This document shows positions 59,740-62,821 of a DNA stretch of 62,821 bases, piece after piece. The DNA is from [Clostridium] aminophilum. Its GTDB lineage: Bacteria; Bacillota; Clostridia; Lachnospirales; Lachnospiraceae. The notes under the pieces were generated by a model that saw only the letters and a list, made by a program, of their open reading frames with translations, was not told the origin of the DNA and did no database searches. The DNA lies in NCBI RefSeq assembly GCF_900101295.1, contig NZ_FOIL01000012.1:1-62821 (forward strand), in the 5' to 3' direction. A program made the position numbers and the translations under genes. Within the stretch, counting starts at the first letter, position 1; every line of letters begins with the position of its first letter.

Positions 59740-60204
59740 GTGACAAAAGCAGAAAGCTACATAACAAAAGTTGAGCAATGGCTTGAGCCGCAGCTCGGCC
59801 CGATGGGATATGAGCTGGTCGACGTGGAATATGTCAAAGAAGGCGGAACCTGGTATCTCCGCGTATTTGTCGACAAAGAAGGCGGAATCAGCGTGGATGA
59901 CTGCGAGAATGTCAGCCGGATTATGAATGAATGGCTTGACCGGGAAGACTTTATCTCGGACAGTTACATTTTCGAGGTGAGTTCCCCGGGACTCGGAAGA
60001 CCGCTGAAGAAGGAAAAAGATTTTGTGCGCAATGAAGGCTCGAACGTGGAGATTCACCTCTACAAGGCGGTGGATGGAAGCAAAGAGTATGAGGGTGTGC
60101 TCACCGCATGGGATCCGGATACCGTTACAATAACCATCAACGATGAGAAACTTACATTTGACCGAACGGACATTGCACTGATCCGTCAGTCAATTGATTT
60201 TTAA
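59740..60204 (+). CDS. rimP: Ribosome maturation factor RimP
   Basis: The 154-residue protein assists 30S subunit assembly. Family motifs are LGYELVDVEYV-like GYELVDVEYVKEGG, LRVFVDKEGGISVDDCENVS and the conserved VSSPGLGRPLK. The GTG at 59740 with AAGGATGGTG upstream gives the normal RimP length; the ATG at 59680 would add 20 atypical residues. It is the first gene of the nusA operon. Confidence 0.93.
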   Translation: MTKAESYITKVEQWLEPQLGPMGYELVDVEYVKEGGTWYLRVFVDKEGGISVDDCENVSRIMNEWLDREDFISDSYIFEVSSPGLGRPLKKEKDFVRNEGSNVEIHLYKAVDGSKEYEGVLTAWDPDTVTITINDEKLTFDRTDIALIRQSIDF

Positions 60205-60228
60205 ACCGCGGCAGGAGGACAATGGAAA

Positions 60229-61440
60229 ATGAAGAAGAAAGCGAACAGCGCTGTCGACGAGACACAGGAGAGAGAGTCCGCATTCAAGGCAGTCGTTAGC
60301 GAACACAATATTGACACCGAGACGCTGATCAATGCGATCAAGGATTCCATTCTCAATGCGATCCAGAAGAACTACGGAAGCATCGAGCATGTCAAGATCG
60401 ATCTCGCGCCGGGCATGGCAAAACTGAATGTTTACTATGACAAGGTTGTTGTCGAGCAGGTGGATCCGGAAGATCCGACCGGTCAGATCAGCCTTGCGGA
60501 AGCAAAGATGAAGGATCCGACGGTAAGAATCGGCGATCATGTTCACATTCCGATTGATACCAAGGGTTTCGGAAGAATCGCAACCCAGAACGCGAAGAGC
60601 AAGATGCTGCAGAACATCCGCGAGGCGGAGAGAAGATCTCAGTACGCGAAGTGGTATCAGCTGGAGAAGGATATCGTAAAGGGTACGGTTCAGAGACAGG
60701 TAAGAGGCGACTACTACGTCGATCTCGGACACATGGATGCGGTTCTGAAAGAGAACGAGCAGGTTCCGGGCGAGGAGTTCCAGCCGTACGATCCCATTAC
60801 CCTCTATGTTCTTGAGGTAAAGGATACCAACCGCGGACCGCGCATCACTGTTTCCAGATCTCATCCGGAACTGGTCAAGAGACTGTTCGAGAAGGAGTCT
60901 CCGGAAGTGCACGACGGCATCGTGGAGATCCGTGCGATCGCGCGTGAGGCAGGATCCAGAACGAAGATTGCGGTCAGCTCCTGCGATGAGAACGTCGATC
61001 CGGTGGGCGCATGCGTCGGACCGAACGGTTCCCGTGTCAACGCGGTTGTAGACGAGCTCTGCGGCGAGAAGATCGATATCATCAACTGGGATGAGAACAT
61101 CGCTCTTCTGATCGAGAATGCCCTCAGCCCGGCAAAGGTTATTCTGGTTGCGGCCGATGAGGAGGCAAAGGAAGCGCAGGTTATCGTTCCGGATTACCAG
61201 CTTTCCCTTGCAATCGGCAAGGAAGGCCAGAACGCGAGACTGGCAGCCAAGCTGACCGGTTACCGCATCGACATCAAGAGTGAGACACAGGCAAGAGAAT
61301 CCGGACTTCTCGATGAACTTGAGCAGGGCTACGAGGAAGGCTTTGAGGGTTACACCGACGACGAGATTATCGGTGAGGCTGTGGAGGACAGCGAGATCGA
61401 CGGACAGGCGGAAGAGGAAATTCCGGCTGACGAGAACTGA
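60229..61440 (+). CDS. nusA: Transcription termination/antitermination factor NusA
   Basis: The 403-residue protein binds RNA polymerase and nascent RNA. It has the N-terminal RNA-polymerase-binding domain, an S1 domain (about 140-205, GTVQRQVRGDYYVDLG), and two KH domains with VGPNGSRVNAVVDELCGEKI and AIGKEGQNARLAAKLTGY. A short acidic tail follows, as in Firmicutes NusA, which lack the extra acidic repeats of Escherichia coli. GCAGGAGG lies ten bases before the ATG at 60229. It is 24 bases after rimP. Confidence 0.97.
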   Translation: MKKKANSAVDETQERESAFKAVVSEHNIDTETLINAIKDSILNAIQKNYGSIEHVKIDLAPGMAKLNVYYDKVVVEQVDPEDPTGQISLAEAKMKDPTVRIGDHVHIPIDTKGFGRIATQNAKSKMLQNIREAERRSQYAKWYQLEKDIVKGTVQRQVRGDYYVDLGHMDAVLKENEQVPGEEFQPYDPITLYVLEVKDTNRGPRITVSRSHPELVKRLFEKESPEVHDGIVEIRAIAREAGSRTKIAVSSCDENVDPVGACVGPNGSRVNAVVDELCGEKIDIINWDENIALLIENALSPAKVILVAADEEAKEAQVIVPDYQLSLAIGKEGQNARLAAKLTGYRIDIKSETQARESGLLDELEQGYEEGFEGYTDDEIIGEAVEDSEIDGQAEEEIPADEN

Positions 61441-61524
61441 AAGAAAAGATTCTGAAGGAGGCATTTCCGCCGAAGACCGGCGGAAAACTCCGAAGGAAAT
61501 CTGCATCGAACGGGAAGTGAAAAA

Positions 61525-61803
61525 TTGAGTACCAGAAGAATACCGCTCAGAAAATGTATCGGCTGCAATGAGATGAAGCCGAAGACGGAACTGATCCGTG
61601 TAATACGAAACGCAGAGGGAAATGTGGAGCTGGACGGCACGGGCCGCAAAAACGGCCGGGGCGCCTATCTCTGCAGGGATACTGCGTGCCTTTTAAAGGC
61701 GGAGAAGAACAAAGGACTGGAACATTCGCTGAAGATGGCAATTCCGAAGGAAGTCTATGAAGCACTGGAAAAGGAGTTGAATTCACTTGGAAGCGAAGAG
61801 TAA
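61525..61803 (+). CDS. rnpM: YlxR-family RNA-binding protein (RnpM)
   Basis: The 92-residue protein carries the YlxR signature RKCIGCNEMKPKTELIRV and the NGRGAYLCRD segment. YlxR proteins bind RNA, and the Bacillus subtilis protein modulates RNase P. It begins with a TTG at 61525 after GGGAAGTG; no ATG start is available that keeps the conserved N-terminus. Its end overlaps the next gene by 17 bases. Confidence 0.9.
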   Translation: MSTRRIPLRKCIGCNEMKPKTELIRVIRNAEGNVELDGTGRKNGRGAYLCRDTACLLKAEKNKGLEHSLKMAIPKEVYEALEKELNSLGSEE

Positions 61804-62122
61804 GATTCTGAACTTTTTGGGACTTGCGCGCAAGGCAGGAAAGCTTTCGCCCGGCGGGTTCATGACGGAGAAAACCGTTAAGGGGAACAGAGCCTGCCTG
61901 GTGCTTGTGTCCGAGGAAGCTTCCGATAATACGAAGAAGTCCTTCCTGAATATGTGTACTCATTATAAAGTTCCCATATATTTATTTGCAGGAAAGGAAG
62001 AGCTCGGCGGTGCGATCGGGAAAGAAATGTGCACCACGCTGGCCGTGACGGATCCGGGCTTTTCCAGACAGATCGAAAAGTTACTTATTGAGAACGGAGG
62101 TAGTGAGTATGAGGGTAAATGA
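61787..62122 (+). CDS. ylxQ: L7Ae/L30e-family ribosomal protein (YlxQ)
   Basis: The 111-residue protein has the kink-turn-binding L7Ae fold: KILNFLGLARKAGKLSPGG, the CLVLVSEEAS strand and KEMCTTLAVTDPGF. It starts with a TTG at 61787 inside the rnpM gene, after AAGGAG. Its last 14 bases overlap infB. The function of YlxQ is not settled; it belongs to the conserved nusA-infB operon. Confidence 0.88.
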   Translation: MEAKSKILNFLGLARKAGKLSPGGFMTEKTVKGNRACLVLVSEEASDNTKKSFLNMCTHYKVPIYLFAGKEELGGAIGKEMCTTLAVTDPGFSRQIEKLLIENGGSEYEGK

Positions 62123-62821
62123 GTTATCGAAAGAACTCGGAAAGACAAACAAGGAAGTGCTTGAGGTATTGCAGAAGCACAATTTCGATGTCAAGAGTCA
62201 CGCCTCTAATATTACGGAGGAACAGGCAGCAGTGGTAAAAAAAGAATTTAACGCAGCACCGGCCGCGCCGGCAGCAAAAGAGACAGTCGCTGTCCAGAAG
62301 AGCGAGGCAAAGGCTCCGCAGGCGGAAGCGGCAAAACCGGCTGCATCGGAAGAGAATAAAGAGACTGTAAAGCCGAAGAAGAGATTCGCGACGGTATTCC
62401 GTCCGCAGAACAGCGTACAGAAGAGCGCACATCCGGGCAGCGGCGCAAAGCGCCCGGCAAGACCGCAGCACGCCGGTGCACCGGCAGCACAGTCTGCGGT
62501 ACAGGGAGTAAAGGTTTCCGCACAGACCGCGGAGGCGGCAAAGCCGGCGCCGAAGGCAGAGACTCCGGCAGCAGCTCCGCAGGCCGCACCGGAAGCAGCG
62601 GCAGCGGCACCGGCACCGAAGAAGGAAGGTCATCAGCCGAGAGTCTTCACCGGTCCGATTTCCATCGGCCGTGATTTCAACAGTGAGGCGAGAAGAACCG
62701 AGCTGAATCGCGGAAACATCACCGGCAATGCAAACAGCGATGCAAGAGCGCGCGGTACAAGAGACGGCGGTGCACGTTCCGGCGGCTATCAGGGCAGAAA
62801 TGACGGCGCACGCTCCGGCGG
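62109..62821 (+). CDS. infB: Translation initiation factor IF-2, N-terminal part (runs off window)
   Basis: The frame opens MRVNELSKELGKTNKEVLEVLQ, the IF2_N domain, followed by a long Ala/Pro/Lys-rich linker and then an Arg/Gly/Asn-rich stretch that reaches the right edge. The GTP-binding domain lies beyond the window. GGAGGTAGTG sets the ATG at 62109, inside the end of ylxQ. About 237 residues are present. The gene order rimP-nusA-ylxR-ylxQ-infB confirms the call. Confidence 0.95.
   Translation, partial: MRVNELSKELGKTNKEVLEVLQKHNFDVKSHASNITEEQAAVVKKEFNAAPAAPAAKETVAVQKSEAKAPQAEAAKPAASEENKETVKPKKRFATVFRPQNSVQKSAHPGSGAKRPARPQHAGAPAAQSAVQGVKVSAQTAEAAKPAPKAETPAAAPQAAPEAAAAAPAPKKEGHQPRVFTGPISIGRDFNSEARRTELNRGNITGNANSDARARGTRDGGARSGGYQGRNDGARSG

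Noticed and set aside
60222-60228. ATG at 60222 as nusA start
   Set aside because: It is out of frame with nusA and only three bases from the ribosome binding site.

Overview
The window looks like chromosomal DNA of a Gram-positive anaerobe of the class Clostridia, most likely a Lachnospiraceae-type gut bacterium. The grounds are moderate GC content, strong AGGAGG-type ribosome binding sites, sigma-A promoters with 17-base spacers, a CIRCE element before htpG, a type III glutamine synthetase, a GlnK/GlnL-type two-component system, and the order rimP-nusA-ylxR-ylxQ-infB. I cannot name the species. About 40 genes are recognisable, most on the + strand; traX, a 2-hydroxyacid dehydrogenase, htpG and brnQ are on the - strand. 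I saw no tRNA, rRNA, CRISPR array or prophage.

Layout. 1-316 is the 3' end of a group II intron (maturase C-terminus plus domains V and VI), followed by a traX-like gene. 1.2-2.3 kb holds a heavy-metal-domain protein and a FeoB-associated small protein behind a promoter and a cluster of DtxR-like palindromes. 2.4-7.1 kb is carAB, preceded by a promoter and terminator that could define a small RNA or attenuated leader. 7.5-13.3 kb is a glutamate block: sensor kinase, YcbB-domain regulator, glutamate/Na+ symporter GltS and glutamate dehydrogenase. luxS follows. 14.6-19.4 kb carries an S1-domain protein, dtd, an M18 aminopeptidase, a foldase-like lipoprotein and an odd phosphoribosyltransferase. 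19.6-27.2 kb has the hydroxyacid dehydrogenase, plsC, pheA and a ppx-ppk pair. 27.4-36.1 kb has a VanRS-like two-component system, a large membrane protein with an ABC exporter, and a Sel1-repeat protein. 36.3-46.1 kb has thrC, a cell-wall-binding repeat protein, a membrane diguanylate cyclase, htpG, aroB and fba. 46.4-53 kb has glnN, a hydrolase, brnQ, an XRE regulator and degV. 53.3-59.5 kb is a STAS/anti-sigma pair, an unknown protein, a CapA-like protein, a cytidylate-kinase-like protein and a TetM-like GTPase fused to a nuclease domain. 59.7 kb to the end is the nusA-infB operon, cut inside infB.

Two things stand out. The first is the 936-residue protein at 56704-59514, which joins a ribosomal-protection-type GTPase to a YacP/Rae1-type NYN nuclease domain; I infer a ribosome-directed RNase. 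The second is a family of intergenic hairpin repeats: seven copies, each beginning at or just after the T-run of a Rho-independent terminator, with outer stems that change in a compensatory way. A second, GC-rich repeat family also follows terminators, in three places. A run of 11 G residues forms the only Shine-Dalgarno-like sequence of the diguanylate cyclase, which suggests phase variation. Genes for glutamate uptake, glutamate dehydrogenase, glutamine synthetase and carbamoyl phosphate synthesis together point to active glutamate/glutamine metabolism.
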